DNA of 64,000 nucleotides from an uncultured Allomuricauda sp. (GCF_947499695.1 NZ_CANMPQ010000002.1:744001-808000); one strand, 5' to 3'. Shown: positions 1-8,991, counted from the first letter of the stretch. Notes: a model not told the origin generated them from the sequence alone. Numbers and translations: made by a program.

Positions 1-522
1 TGGGTTGTCTGGTTCTACCTTCATGAATATTTGGGTAAAGTATGGGCGTCCATCTTTATCCAGTTGTACACTCAAAGTAGTATGTGTGAAGGGTTTTTCT
101 AGGGTTTCTTTATGTGAGCTGCTGTTCAACCATCCGTCTACCACCAATTCTGCAGTGGTATAAAATCTAGCTACATTTTCTCCAATCTCAACCGCACTGA
201 TTTCTGAGGCAATTCCTGAAGCTCGCTGGGCAAAATTGTCATGACTCAATGTGTTTTTTGAAATCATATAGACATTATGGTCTTTAGCATATTTATAAGA
301 TGAAGGACTAGATATCAAGGTTGAAGCACCTATAGATAATCGATGTTCATTGACCATATCAAGAACCTCCTCTTCCATTTTGGAAGCGTCGATAATCACT
401 TTTTCATTACCAGGAAATGAACCTGAAAGATCGGTTTGCTCTTCAACTTCTGAAGATTTGCTGCATGTACTGAGCACCACCACGGAAGCCGCGGCTATAA
501 AAGCGTAATATATTTTTTTCAT
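1..522 (-). CDS. CAP-domain (SCP/PR1-like, YkwD-type) lipoprotein, 3' end outside window
   Basis: Reading the minus strand from the ATG at 522 gives 174 codons with no stop, so the gene runs off the left edge. The N-terminus is a lipoprotein signal with lipobox LSTC (Cys16). A CAP/SCP domain follows, shown by VNEHR, the HD in LSHDNFAQRAS, GENVA, VDGWLNSSSHKE and a late YFTQIF. YFTQIF is normally near the end of the fold, so only a few residues are likely missing. Bacterial CAP lipoproteins are extracytoplasmic and their biochemical role is mostly unknown. The family call is firm; the function is not. A hairpin at 540-559 lies in its 5' leader. Confidence 0.85.
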   Translation of the reverse strand, partial: MKKIYYAFIAAASVVVLSTCSKSSEVEEQTDLSGSFPGNEKVIIDASKMEEEVLDMVNEHRLSIGASTLISSPSSYKYAKDHNVYMISKNTLSHDNFAQRASGIASEISAVEIGENVARFYTTAELVVDGWLNSSSHKETLEKPFTHTTLSVQLDKDGRPYFTQIFMKVEPDNP

Positions 523-765
523 TTTCGGGGGCAATCGCTGGGATTTGTTCTCTAATCCCATGTGTTCTAAGGGCCTAAGCTAGAGGAGGAAATTGCGTTG
601 ACAATAATTCTTCCATAGGAGGATCAATTAATCCGATGAGTTGCAATAAATACCCTTTAACTACCAAAAAGTACGATGTATCGAATCCCATTCATCGGGA
701 AAAGCATGCAGTTCATATAGTGAAGTGAGGACGTTACTAACTATCTTCAATGCTCATGAGAAGGG

Positions 766-1278
766 TTACTCTTCTTCCGAATGCAAATTTTCTTTTTTCT
801 CCTTAAGAACAAAATCAAAAACAAAGGCTCCAATTTCCTTGACAGGCTCGTAAAAAATGGATTCTTTCTTGGTTTCCTCATTTATAAAACTGAAAGAAGA
901 TGTAAGTCTTTCAAAAAAAACAAGTAGAGCACCAAGAATAATGGCAACTTTTAATGCTCCAAAAATACCTCCGGCAATCTTGTTTAATAACCCAAGCATT
1001 GCAAAGTCTGCAATCTTGGTCAAAAACTTGCCCGCAAAATGAACCAACAGTACAATAGCAAAAAAGGTGATAAGAAACGCAGTTATGTTAATATAGGACG
1101 CACTCCAATCCATTTGGTCTGCGATGTAATCCCCAGTGATGTATGAAAAATGGATGGCTCCGTAAATACCGGCAATGAGAGCAACCAAGGAGGCGATTTC
1201 TACAAAAAGACCATTTTTAAGACCCTTGTAAAGTCCCCATACCAAAAGAACACCGATAACAATATCCAAAAACTCCAT
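766..1278 (-). CDS. cvpA: CvpA family membrane protein
   Basis: This 170-aa protein has about four hydrophobic segments and the typical CvpA start MEFLDIVIGVLLVWGLYKG, followed by a glycine-rich second helix region, and ends in a charged tail (KEKKENLHSEEE). CvpA was named for colicin V production, but in most bacteria it is an inner-membrane protein linked to envelope stress and its direct activity is unknown. The frame is open 54 codons further upstream, but that extension is polar, runs into the divergent gene and lacks the CvpA start, so the ATG at 1278 is chosen. It is divergent from the gene starting at 1334, with 55 bp between them. Confidence 0.85.
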   Translation of the reverse strand: MEFLDIVIGVLLVWGLYKGLKNGLFVEIASLVALIAGIYGAIHFSYITGDYIADQMDWSASYINITAFLITFFAIVLLVHFAGKFLTKIADFAMLGLLNKIAGGIFGALKVAIILGALLVFFERLTSSFSFINEETKKESIFYEPVKEIGAFVFDFVLKEKKENLHSEEE

Positions 1279-1313
1279 ACCCCTGTTTTGAACAAATATA
1301 GGATATTGATTTG

Positions 1314-1321
1314 TACCTTTG
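1314..1321 (+). promoter_or_regulatory. Candidate -7 promoter box TACCTTTG
   Basis: TACCTTTG matches the Bacteroidota -7 consensus TAnnTTTG exactly. A TTTG at 1287-1290 could be the -33 element, although the 23-nt spacing is slightly long. Transcription would begin close to the ATG at 1334 and give a very short leader. Confidence 0.45.
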
Positions 1322-1333
1322 GAACTTCTAAAA

Positions 1334-1696
1334 ATGAGTATGTCCAGGGACGATAAACTTAAAGAGCGATGGATGCTTTTGGTTGAAAAATTATCCGCAC
1401 AATTTTCCGATGGCGATCCTTTGGATTTAGACGGAATCATCTATTTGGTAGGAGTCCAGGAATTGGGAAAACTTCATAGGAACTTTAAAAAAGATGAGAA
1501 GGTCAATCTAATGCATATTGCAATCTGCAGACTACTTGAACCCTATGGGTATTATGATTTTGATTTTTTTGATGATGATGGCTGGCCACATTATAAGATT
1601 AAGGAGCAATTACCTCCGCTTAAGGCAGGTGAACAAACGGTGTTAATGAAAGAAGCACTGGTGAACTATTTTTTGGAAAAGCAATACATTATGTAA
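1334..1696 (+). CDS. Conserved hypothetical acidic protein
   Basis: This 120-aa soluble protein has no signal peptide. It contains a helical N-terminal half (DDKLKERWMLLVEKLSAQF, then DLDGIIYLVGVQELG) and an acidic stretch DFDFFDDDGWPHY near residue 80. Similar small proteins occur in Flavobacteriaceae beside cvpA, but I know no assigned function. The ATG at 1334 is preferred over a TTG at 1319 because a promoter-like box covers the TTG. The stop codon directly abuts the start of the next gene at 1697, so the two are very probably cotranscribed and translationally coupled. Confidence 0.75.
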   Translation: MSMSRDDKLKERWMLLVEKLSAQFSDGDPLDLDGIIYLVGVQELGKLHRNFKKDEKVNLMHIAICRLLEPYGYYDFDFFDDDGWPHYKIKEQLPPLKAGEQTVLMKEALVNYFLEKQYIM

Positions 1697-2011
1697 ATGG
1701 AGCTACAAAAACCCTATTATGCTGTAATCTTTACCAACACCCGTACCGATGGCGATAATGGATATGGTCAAATGGCCGTTGATATGGAAAATTTAGCCAA
1801 AGAGCAACCGGGATTTATACATTTTGAAAGTGCCCGCGACGAACTGGGAATCACCATAAGTTATTGGGAAAGCCTTGAGGCCATTGCCAATTGGAAGGCA
1901 AATATGGACCATAAAATTGCCCAAAAGAGGGGAATCCAGGATTGGTATTCTTGGTACAAGGTTCGCATTTGCGTTGTGGAAAGGGAATATGAGTTTACCA
2001 AGAAAAATTAA
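1697..2011 (+). CDS. Antibiotic biosynthesis monooxygenase (ABM) family protein
   Basis: This 104-aa protein has the dimeric ferredoxin-like ABM fold: YYAVIFTNTRTD, MENLAKEQPGFIHFESARDE, the family-typical ISYWESLEAIANWKANMDHK, and WYSWYKVRICVVERE. Many stand-alone members are cofactor-free monooxygenases or heme/quinone-related enzymes, while others have no known substrate. The start codon immediately follows the stop of the upstream gene. The name describes a fold; no antibiotic pathway is nearby, so a housekeeping detoxification role is more likely. Confidence 0.85.
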   Translation: MELQKPYYAVIFTNTRTDGDNGYGQMAVDMENLAKEQPGFIHFESARDELGITISYWESLEAIANWKANMDHKIAQKRGIQDWYSWYKVRICVVEREYEFTKKN

Positions 2012-2092
2012 TACAAACTTAATTCCATTAACACCATCACTCACAGGGTTTTTGCCTATCTTTTTCCTTTGCGATCGCAGAATTGAATAGCT

Positions 2093-3760
2093 ATGAAAGA
2101 GAACACCAGATTTTCCAATTTAGATAGAAAGAAAACCATTGAGAAACTTTCGAAGGAAGACTTCGATTTGGTGGTCATTGGAGGAGGTATCACTGGAGGA
2201 GGAATTGCCTTGGACGCTGCTTCCAGAGGCATGAAGGTTGCCTTATTGGAAAAGGGGGATTTTGCATCCGGAACCAGCAGTAAATCAACTAAATTGATTC
2301 ATGGAGGACTTCGATATCTAAAACAATTCGATTTTTGGTTGGTTAAGGAAGTAGGTTCCGAAAGGGCAATTGTGCATAAATTGGCACCTCATTTGGTACT
2401 GCCCGAAAAAATGTTGCTTCCTTTGATTGAAGGAGGCTCATATGGCAAATGGCTAACTTCAATCGGCTTAAAAGTATACGACATTCTTGCCCAGGTAACG
2501 GGTGATGATAAACGCCAAATGTTGGAGAAAAAAGAAGCTCTGAAACTGGAACCCCTTTTGCCGAAAAAGATTCTGAACGGGGCGGGCTATTATGCAGAAT
2601 ATAGAACCGACGATGCTAGACTTACTATTGAAAATATTAAAACTAGTCTTCAGTTTGGAGCAGAAGCACTGAACTATGCCAAGGTTGTTGATTTTATTTA
2701 TGAAGAAGAAAAAGTAGCCGGAGTTAAGGTAAGGGATGAAGCTTTAGGAGGTGAATTTCAGATTAAATCCAAATATGTGATAAGCGCTGCCGGGCCATGG
2801 GTAGATGAACTTCGGAGCATAAACAAGTCTAAAAAAGGGAAACGATTACACTTGACCAAGGGAGTACATTTAGTATTTCCGAAGGAAAAACTCCCAGTAC
2901 AACAATCAGTCTATTTTGATGTCCCAGACGGGAGAATGATGTTTGCAATCCCAAGGGGAAAGGTTACCTATGTGGGTACAACCGATACCAATTTCAATAC
3001 GGATAAGGACAATATTGATGTTGATTTGGCCGATGCCATTTACTTGATTTCAGCAGTGAACAATATGTTTCCTTCCATCAATCTCGAGATGGATGATATA
3101 ATCTCTTCGTGGGCAGGACTACGTCCGTTAATTCATGAGGAAGGAAAATCAGCGTCTGAATTATCACGTAAAGATGAAATTTTTACTTCCGATTCCGGAT
3201 TGGTCAGTATAGCTGGCGGAAAGTTGACAGGCTATCGAAAAATGGCCGAACGCGTAGTAAGTCGGATTGCAAAAAAAATGGAGGAGGACCATGAAATCGA
3301 GGTCGAACCTTGCGTTACCGATAAAATTCCACTTTGTGGAAGTGACTTTAAAAAGTTCAAACAGGTCAAAAAATATATTGCCCAAGTTTTTGAACGAATC
3401 AAAGCAGATGGATTTACCGAACACGATGCCTGGTATTTGGTAACCACTTATGGTAAACAAACCGATGAAATTTTAGAAACCTATTCCAATTTAAAGCATG
3501 AGGATGTACATGTTCGCATGATATGTGCTGAAACTCAATTTGGCATTGCCCATGAAATGGTGCTAAATCCCATGGATTTCTTCATCCGACGTACGGGAAG
3601 ATTGTATTTTGATATTGACAGCGTCAGAAATTTTATGAGTCCGGTTTTGGAGGAATTCAAGATAGTCTATGGCTATGATGACGCTCAAATTCAATCCTTC
3701 AAAGAGAACCTTTTAAACCAATTGGATTCTCATTCAAATTTTTCATTGGAACGGGCCTAA
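2093..3760 (+). CDS. glpD: Aerobic glycerol-3-phosphate dehydrogenase
   Basis: This 555-aa FAD enzyme oxidises sn-glycerol 3-phosphate to dihydroxyacetone phosphate at the inner face of the membrane and passes electrons to quinone. The dinucleotide-binding motif DLVVIGGGITGGGIALDAA lies near residues 24-43, followed by the GlpD signature TSSKSTKLIHGGLRYL. The C-terminal domain contains FGIAHEMVLNPMDFFIRRTG near residue 485. Length is normal for the family. No glycerol kinase or facilitator gene is adjacent. It overlaps the convergent gene at 3757 by 4 bp. GpsA, which catalyses the reverse conversion with NAD(P)H, is encoded about 2.2 kb away at 5959-6963. Confidence 0.95.
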   Translation: MKENTRFSNLDRKKTIEKLSKEDFDLVVIGGGITGGGIALDAASRGMKVALLEKGDFASGTSSKSTKLIHGGLRYLKQFDFWLVKEVGSERAIVHKLAPHLVLPEKMLLPLIEGGSYGKWLTSIGLKVYDILAQVTGDDKRQMLEKKEALKLEPLLPKKILNGAGYYAEYRTDDARLTIENIKTSLQFGAEALNYAKVVDFIYEEEKVAGVKVRDEALGGEFQIKSKYVISAAGPWVDELRSINKSKKGKRLHLTKGVHLVFPKEKLPVQQSVYFDVPDGRMMFAIPRGKVTYVGTTDTNFNTDKDNIDVDLADAIYLISAVNNMFPSINLEMDDIISSWAGLRPLIHEEGKSASELSRKDEIFTSDSGLVSIAGGKLTGYRKMAERVVSRIAKKMEEDHEIEVEPCVTDKIPLCGSDFKKFKQVKKYIAQVFERIKADGFTEHDAWYLVTTYGKQTDEILETYSNLKHEDVHVRMICAETQFGIAHEMVLNPMDFFIRRTGRLYFDIDSVRNFMSPVLEEFKIVYGYDDAQIQSFKENLLNQLDSHSNFSLERA

Positions 3761-5082
3761 GACTTTAAGCCTGTCATTTCTTGAGCCCATTCAATAATAA
3801 GATTGATGGTGCCTTCGTCCCATTTACCTGGTTTTCCCTCAAAAGAGTTTTTTGGGCTTTCATGAATGGTATTCCAATGATCTAATCCGGGATATTCATA
3901 GAGAAGATGGTCTTCATGGCCGTTTCTTTTCAAAACATCCATAATCATTTTGTTATCGAAAGAAGACATAATCCAATCATTGGTTCCGCGTAAAATCCTT
4001 ACTGGAACTTGTAGTTTTTCCCATTGCCCGGCCAAATCAAAATCTTGTAATTGTTGATAATAGGTTACTGGCCGGCCATACATATGAGCGGCTGAATGAT
4101 AGTTAAACTCATCCAAGGCTGGGTATGCATCTACCACCTCTTGATAGGTCTTTTTTTGAATGAGCATGCCATAATATAATGGGATATAGTACTTGTTCAT
4201 TTTCTTAACAATTTCAGCTTCGGTATTTCCTTGAAATTGAAGCAAACGGCGCTCTATTTCCAGCATATGTTCATACCACGTTTTGAAAAAAGTACCGTCT
4301 GAAATTACTCCAGCCAAATCAAATTCATTTGCAAATAATGGGGCAAGGACACTTCCCATACTTGATCCATAAACAATGATTTTGGATGCATCCACATAAG
4401 ATTTTGTTTTCAGTTTTTTGATGGCGGTTCGGAAACCTTCAATGTCAGTTTTAAAATCAGATTGACCGCAATCTCCTTCACTATCGCCGACACCTGGTTT
4501 TTCTATACGCAGGACCACCATGCCTGATTTTTCTACCAAATCCTTAATGGTCTGTACCCAATTTCCTTTTCTTCCAGGATACGTTTCGATACTGGAGCAG
4601 CTCAACCCTCCGATCAATACAATAGCAGGCTGTTTTCCTGATTTTTTTGGCTTTGTAATGATGATGCGTTGTGTTATGCCATAAGGGCTTGTGATTTCTT
4701 CATAATAAGTATCCAATCCAGGATGGCTTTCCTTTTCCAATGGATTAAATTGAACCATGGTTTCAATTACCTCAGCATTTCGAACAGCTTTGATTCTGGT
4801 TGAGGTATTTGCCCTTAAACCATAAGACACTTCGCTCCAAGCCTCCCCATCTGAGATTGGAATTCCATTTACTTCTATTATAATGTCATTGGCTTGGAAG
4901 CCTGCTTTTCCAAGTGGTGAACTAGCCTGCACCTCGATGATTTTGGAACCTGGAAGCGTACCTTCAGGCCCTTTAATATTGGCCTCCCATGAGCTTCGTC
5001 TGCCTAAAATTTGGCCACTTACGGTAAGGGATGAAAATAGAACAAGAATACTTAGCACGAATAGTCCGTTTTTTGATTTCAT
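3757..5082 (-). CDS. Secreted PDZ-domain alpha/beta hydrolase
   Basis: This 441-aa protein has a signal peptide (about residues 1-23), a PDZ domain at about 35-115 (ASSPLGKAGFQANDIIIEVNG), then an alpha/beta hydrolase domain from about 130. The nucleophile elbow is GSSMG with Ser241, and the catalytic His is probably in GLDHWNT near the C-terminus. ASP candidates include RGTNDW. The arrangement resembles secreted acyl-peptidase or esterase-like hydrolases of Bacteroidota; the substrate cannot be told from sequence. The PDZ-first architecture suggests peptide or protein-tail recognition, which is inference. It is convergent with glpD, with a 4-bp overlap. Confidence 0.85.
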   Translation of the reverse strand: MKSKNGLFVLSILVLFSSLTVSGQILGRRSSWEANIKGPEGTLPGSKIIEVQASSPLGKAGFQANDIIIEVNGIPISDGEAWSEVSYGLRANTSTRIKAVRNAEVIETMVQFNPLEKESHPGLDTYYEEITSPYGITQRIIITKPKKSGKQPAIVLIGGLSCSSIETYPGRKGNWVQTIKDLVEKSGMVVLRIEKPGVGDSEGDCGQSDFKTDIEGFRTAIKKLKTKSYVDASKIIVYGSSMGSVLAPLFANEFDLAGVISDGTFFKTWYEHMLEIERRLLQFQGNTEAEIVKKMNKYYIPLYYGMLIQKKTYQEVVDAYPALDEFNYHSAAHMYGRPVTYYQQLQDFDLAGQWEKLQVPVRILRGTNDWIMSSFDNKMIMDVLKRNGHEDHLLYEYPGLDHWNTIHESPKNSFEGKPGKWDEGTINLIIEWAQEMTGLKS

Positions 5083-5203
5083 ATTGATGATTTAAGTTTT
5101 CTTTAAAATTAGATTGCCTATTTTTAGATACTGGATGATTTATACGAAGACAGCCATTTTTTATGCGAATGAGGCTTTGACAATGACTTGAAATTTACAG
5201 CGC

Positions 5204-5956
5204 GTGAAATCCACCAATAATTTTTACCTATTTAATTCCAGAGTTGCAACCCATGCCATTTTCTGGGTACTGTATTATGTACTTTTTGGCTTGATTTGGG
5301 TGGGCGAAGGAGGCTATTTGGCGTCTTTTTATTTAGAGTTTGTTTTACTGCCCATTCGGATACTGGCAGTCTATTTTACCATTTACTTTTTATTGCCCCG
5401 CTTTTTGTTGAAGCGAAAGTTTAAGGAATTTTTTGTGGGGTATGCCATGACTATGCTTATTGGCGGGGTGTTACAGCGGGTTTTTATCCATCTATTTTAC
5501 GAAGAGCTATTGTTGAATGATTCAAGTGCTGGTTTGTTCAGTATCATGATGTTGGTCAGGTCGATTATTTTGATAAACACAACAGCCCTATTGGTTCTTG
5601 GGGCAAAATTATTTCAGTTATGGGCCATTGAACATGAAAAAAATGAAAGCTTGGAGACGGAAATTTTAGAGATTCGGTCCAATAGAAAAACACATAGGGT
5701 ACCGTTTGAAAACATTCTTTTTGTGGAAGGTCTTGGGAATTATGTAACGTATCATTTGGCCGATAAATCAAAGATTACTAGTTATGGAAGTGTAAAAGCA
5801 GCTTTAGAAGCTTTGCCCGATAATTTCCGAAGAGTCCACAAATCGTATATTGTGAACAAGGCACATATTAAATCTTATGATGCGATGTCCATAGACATTC
5901 ATGACAATTCAATTCCACGCGGGAAGAGTATCAGTGATGAGGTTTTGTTGAATTGA
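5204..5956 (+). CDS. Membrane-anchored LytTR-domain transcriptional regulator
   Basis: The first half of this 250-aa protein holds about four transmembrane helices (residues 14-130). The C-terminal 95 residues form a LytTR DNA-binding domain (PFENILFVEGLGNYVTYHL, then FRRVHKSYIVNKAHI). There is no receiver domain, so it is a one-component membrane regulator rather than a classical AlgR/AgrA response regulator. The best start is the GTG at 5204; no upstream ATG is in frame. It is divergent from the PDZ hydrolase and ends 2 bp from gpsA, convergently. Target genes are unknown; the divergent hydrolase is a reasonable guess. Confidence 0.85.
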   Translation: MKSTNNFYLFNSRVATHAIFWVLYYVLFGLIWVGEGGYLASFYLEFVLLPIRILAVYFTIYFLLPRFLLKRKFKEFFVGYAMTMLIGGVLQRVFIHLFYEELLLNDSSAGLFSIMMLVRSIILINTTALLVLGAKLFQLWAIEHEKNESLETEILEIRSNRKTHRVPFENILFVEGLGNYVTYHLADKSKITSYGSVKAALEALPDNFRRVHKSYIVNKAHIKSYDAMSIDIHDNSIPRGKSISDEVLLN

Positions 5957-5958
5957 CC

Positions 5959-6963
5959 TCAATCCAGTTTCTCAGTAAGTTTTTTAAATACTTTTTTTGG
6001 ATTTTTCTCTTGATAAAGAATTTGATACACGGCTGTGATAATCGGCAATTTTGATTTCTTTTTATTTTTTTCGTTTATCAGAAAAGCACTTTTTGTGGCA
6101 TAATACCCTTCAGCCACCATATTCATTTCCATCATGGCACTTTTCACGGTATAGCCTCTACCAATCATATTTCCGAACATGCGGTTTCTACTAAAAGTCG
6201 AATAACCGGTAACTAACAAATCACCTAAATAGGCAGAATTGTTGATGTTGCGTTTCATTTTATACACCTTCCCAATAAATCGTTTCATTTCACGTATGGC
6301 ATTGCTCATTAAAACACTTTGAAAATTGTCTCCATATCGAAGACCATGCGCAATTCCTGCGGCAATGGCATAGATGTTTTTGAGCATTGCGGCATATTCC
6401 GTTCCTATGATATCATCTGAAATTTTTGTTCGGATATAATGACTTTGCAACTTGGTTGCCAGCATTTCTGCTTTCACTGAATCAGCGCAGGCAATGGTCA
6501 GGTATGATAAACGTTCCAATGCCACCTCTTCTGCATGGCATGGACCAGTGATTACACCAATATTTTCAAAAGGGATTTGGTAAACATCATGAAAATGTTC
6601 CCCTACAATCAATCCGCTTTCTGGAACAATTCCCTTAATAGCAGAAAAAATGATTTTCCCACTCAGGGAAGCGGTAAGTTTTTTGAGTTCACCTTCTAAA
6701 AAAGCCGATGGAATGGCAAAAATCAGCACATCGCATTGGTCAACCACCTCATTGATATCATTGCTCAATTGAAGTTTGGATACATCAAACTCCGCGGAGC
6801 TGATATAATTTGGATTATGGCCTTCATTTTTTAGGTGCTCTATAACATACACACTTCGCATGTACCAGGCAACACTTTCCAAGTTTTCGGATAACATTTT
6901 AACAATAGCCGTTCCCCAGCTACCGCCTCCCAATACACCAAATCGAGGTTTTTGAATCATCAA
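5959..6963 (-). CDS. gpsA: Glycerol-3-phosphate dehydrogenase [NAD(P)+]
   Basis: This 334-aa cytosolic enzyme reduces dihydroxyacetone phosphate to sn-glycerol 3-phosphate for phospholipid synthesis. The Rossmann motif FGVLGGGSWGTAIVKML sits at the N-terminus. IFSAIKGI carries the conserved catalytic-site Lys region, and the second half includes the family motifs GTEYAAMLKNIYAIAAGIAHG and NAIREMKRFIG. Length fits GpsA. The start could be either of two adjacent ATGs (6963 or 6960). The neighbouring glpD runs the opposite reaction, but no operon links them. Confidence 0.95.
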   Translation of the reverse strand: MMIQKPRFGVLGGGSWGTAIVKMLSENLESVAWYMRSVYVIEHLKNEGHNPNYISSAEFDVSKLQLSNDINEVVDQCDVLIFAIPSAFLEGELKKLTASLSGKIIFSAIKGIVPESGLIVGEHFHDVYQIPFENIGVITGPCHAEEVALERLSYLTIACADSVKAEMLATKLQSHYIRTKISDDIIGTEYAAMLKNIYAIAAGIAHGLRYGDNFQSVLMSNAIREMKRFIGKVYKMKRNINNSAYLGDLLVTGYSTFSRNRMFGNMIGRGYTVKSAMMEMNMVAEGYYATKSAFLINEKNKKKSKLPIITAVYQILYQEKNPKKVFKKLTEKLD

Positions 6964-7084
6964 TAAAAATTATGGCATAAAGCTAAACAATCTAATTTTT
7001 AGAATGTAAAATGTTGATTAATAGAATATTATGAATTTTGGCATAATGCTTGGTCTTTACCATATGAATCAAAAAGCTGAAATT

Positions 7085-7999
7085 ATGAGAATTGGAAAAC
7101 TACTATTCGGAATATTATTTACAGGATTATTGGTCAGCTCTTGTTACACAGAAGTTGTGTTTGAGGATGACTTTATTGAAGCATCACCCATAAATACCGC
7201 CTTGGTATTGGAATCGTATGATTTGTGGTATATAGATATCAACGCAACTAAAGGAAATGGAGAAGTTCCATATTTACAACGGGCATTTACCGTTTCGTTT
7301 GATCGTGGTGTGGTTTATGCCAATAACAATATGGTGGGAATCGGGAAAACCGGAAACGGACTGGGAATAGATGTAGGTTCCTACGCTACCTTAAATGGTA
7401 TAGTTGAGATTGACCATGATGTAGATGGATTATGGTTGTTGGACGTATATGCAATAAACAATACTACTTTGGAATTATATGATTCTAGGTCCAATACCTC
7501 CTACGTACTTCGCGGTTATGATAGGAATAACTTTGATTATGATATGGTTTTCTATGACAACATCCATTATTTCTTGCAGGAATATGAAGCTTGGGGAAAA
7601 ACTTTTACAAGTGAAGTAGGTGCCGTAAACGATTTTGATGAGGAAAACCATCTCCAGTTCTTTTCTGATGAAAGTTTTAGATCATCTGTGGATGGGCCGG
7701 GTACATCCCTCGCTAATTTGGTTTGGGATTATGAGGGTAATTTTGAAGTCTTCGATGTAGCCAATGACGCCTCGCTTAAAACTTTAACATTGGATTACGA
7801 TTTTTTGGGCAATGATTATTTTGAGCTTTACGTTATTGATGATAGTACTATTGAATTGTACCATGTAGCCAGCGAGACGATTTATGAGTTCAACGGAAGG
7901 GGATACATTCGATATTTGAAAACAGGAAAAACAACGGGTAAAAAACGTTCAAAAGTTAAAAATTCTATAATGAACGTATCTCGACAAAGAAAAATGTAA
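7085..7999 (+). CDS. Lipoprotein with two tandem lipocalin-like repeats, function unknown
   Basis: The ATG at 7085 gives a 304-aa lipoprotein whose signal MRIGKLLFGILFTGLLVSSC ends in a lipobox. The frame is open from an ATG at 7031, but those 18 residues are polar and would bury the signal. The body is rich in Asp, Tyr and aromatic beta-strands and appears internally duplicated. NTTLELYDSRSNTSYVLRGYDR in the first half matches DSTIELYHVASETIYEFNGRGY in the second, about 130 residues apart. Similar proteins in Flavobacteriaceae carry unsupported enzyme names; no catalytic motif is visible. The last 25 residues are very basic and low complexity. A conserved RNA element lies right after the stop. 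Confidence 0.7.
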   Translation: MRIGKLLFGILFTGLLVSSCYTEVVFEDDFIEASPINTALVLESYDLWYIDINATKGNGEVPYLQRAFTVSFDRGVVYANNNMVGIGKTGNGLGIDVGSYATLNGIVEIDHDVDGLWLLDVYAINNTTLELYDSRSNTSYVLRGYDRNNFDYDMVFYDNIHYFLQEYEAWGKTFTSEVGAVNDFDEENHLQFFSDESFRSSVDGPGTSLANLVWDYEGNFEVFDVANDASLKTLTLDYDFLGNDYFELYVIDDSTIELYHVASETIYEFNGRGYIRYLKTGKTTGKKRSKVKNSIMNVSRQRKM

Positions 8000-8035
8000 G
8001 GATAAAAAAACGTCCTCGACTACGTATACAAGTTT

Positions 8036-8052
8036 TTTGGTTGGTTATTTAG
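8036..8052 (+). other. 17-nt box TTTGGTTGGTTATTTAG shared with the 37.6-kb sRNA
   Basis: This 17-nt string occurs identically at 37663-37679. In both places it sits 4-5 nt upstream of an intrinsic terminator stem. Here it lies in the 3' untranslated region of the lipoprotein gene that ends at 7999. I see no exact TAnnTTTG box immediately upstream (the closest is GATATTTG near 7909-7916), so it may belong to a 3'-UTR-derived RNA. Confidence 0.7.
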
Positions 8053-8056
8053 TTAA

Positions 8057-8097
8057 GAATCGCTTCAAGTACCTCAACTTGGGGCGGTTCTTTTTTT
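8057..8097 (+). terminator. Rho-independent terminator
   Basis: A 14-bp stem (8057-8070 with 8077-8090, including three G-U pairs) with a 6-nt loop is followed by seven T residues. It terminates the lipoprotein transcript and any RNA carrying the 17-nt box. Confidence 0.85.
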
Positions 8098-8127
8098 ATA
8101 GAAGATGTAAATAGAGCTAATTACCTG

Positions 8128-8991
8128 TTATATCTTTCTTTTAAGATGTGCCAAATGCTGCTTTTTAAAATCCGAAGGATTTTCTCCACTTACTTTTTTA
8201 AAAGTTCTGTTGAAATATGAAAGACTTTCAAAGCCACAATCATAGCAGGTCTCACTAACATTTTTCCCCATTAACAAAAGTCTCTTGGCCTGACTTATTC
8301 GATATTGGTTCAGGAAGGTGGTAAAGGTATTCCCTGTGGTCTTTTTAAAATACCGACAAAAAGCTTCTTTGCCCAAGCTGCATATTTGGGCAACTTCGTT
8401 GACCGCAATTCTCCGCTGATAATTCTTATCCACAAATTCGTGTATGCTTCTGAGGCGATCTTGTTCTTTTTTTCTGAATCGATTCACAAAAGGACGTTCA
8501 TGTAATAAAAAATACTCCGAACTATTGGCCAGTTCCTTCAATATCTGAATAGAAGCTATAAACAAATCAAAAGGAGAGAGCTCATGAAGTTTTTTTAATT
8601 GCTCTCCAATATGCTTTTTGGTTTCTCCTGTGAACACAATACCATGCTTCGATGTTTCAAAAAGACGAAGGACGGATTCAAGCTCGGGAATGTTGAGCAG
8701 CATATGTTCCCTGAAAGAAGGTTTTATGTGCAAGACTTCTTTAATATAATCGGTTTGCACGCCATAATCGAAATTTAGATGTGGAATGTTTGATCCGATA
8801 AAAACCAAGTCACTCTCAATAAAATTTGAAATATTATCGCCAACATGTCGGGTTGCGCTCGCTCCTTCGATGTAGACCAATTCATATTCGGGATGAAAAT
8901 GCCAATAAAAAAGATGGTTCAATCTAGGAAGGTGCAAAAGCCGGAAAGGGCTCTTGGTATTCGGCGCTATGGTTTCAAGTTGTATCTTCAA
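8128..8991 (-). CDS. AraC-family transcriptional regulator
   Basis: This 287-aa regulator has an N-terminal cupin-like sensing domain (HFHPEYELVYIEG around residue 31; SDLVFIGSNIPHLNF) and a C-terminal double helix-turn-helix AraC domain from about residue 185 (VNEVAQICSLGKEAFCRYFKK; VSETCYDCGFESLSYFNRTF; NPSDFKK). Such regulators usually activate a neighbouring catabolic operon when a small molecule binds the cupin. It is divergent from the PhyH/Dabb genes, and the shared intergenic region holds two identical 11-bp direct repeats one promoter-length from the PhyH promoter. It probably controls those genes. Confidence 0.92.
   Translation of the reverse strand: MKIQLETIAPNTKSPFRLLHLPRLNHLFYWHFHPEYELVYIEGASATRHVGDNISNFIESDLVFIGSNIPHLNFDYGVQTDYIKEVLHIKPSFREHMLLNIPELESVLRLFETSKHGIVFTGETKKHIGEQLKKLHELSPFDLFIASIQILKELANSSEYFLLHERPFVNRFRKKEQDRLRSIHEFVDKNYQRRIAVNEVAQICSLGKEAFCRYFKKTTGNTFTTFLNQYRISQAKRLLLMGKNVSETCYDCGFESLSYFNRTFKKVSGENPSDFKKQHLAHLKRKI

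Noticed and set aside
540-559. Hairpin GGGATT/AATCCC as a terminator
   Set aside because: It has no adjacent T-run on either strand and lies in the leader of the CAP lipoprotein gene; it could be a leader structure at most.
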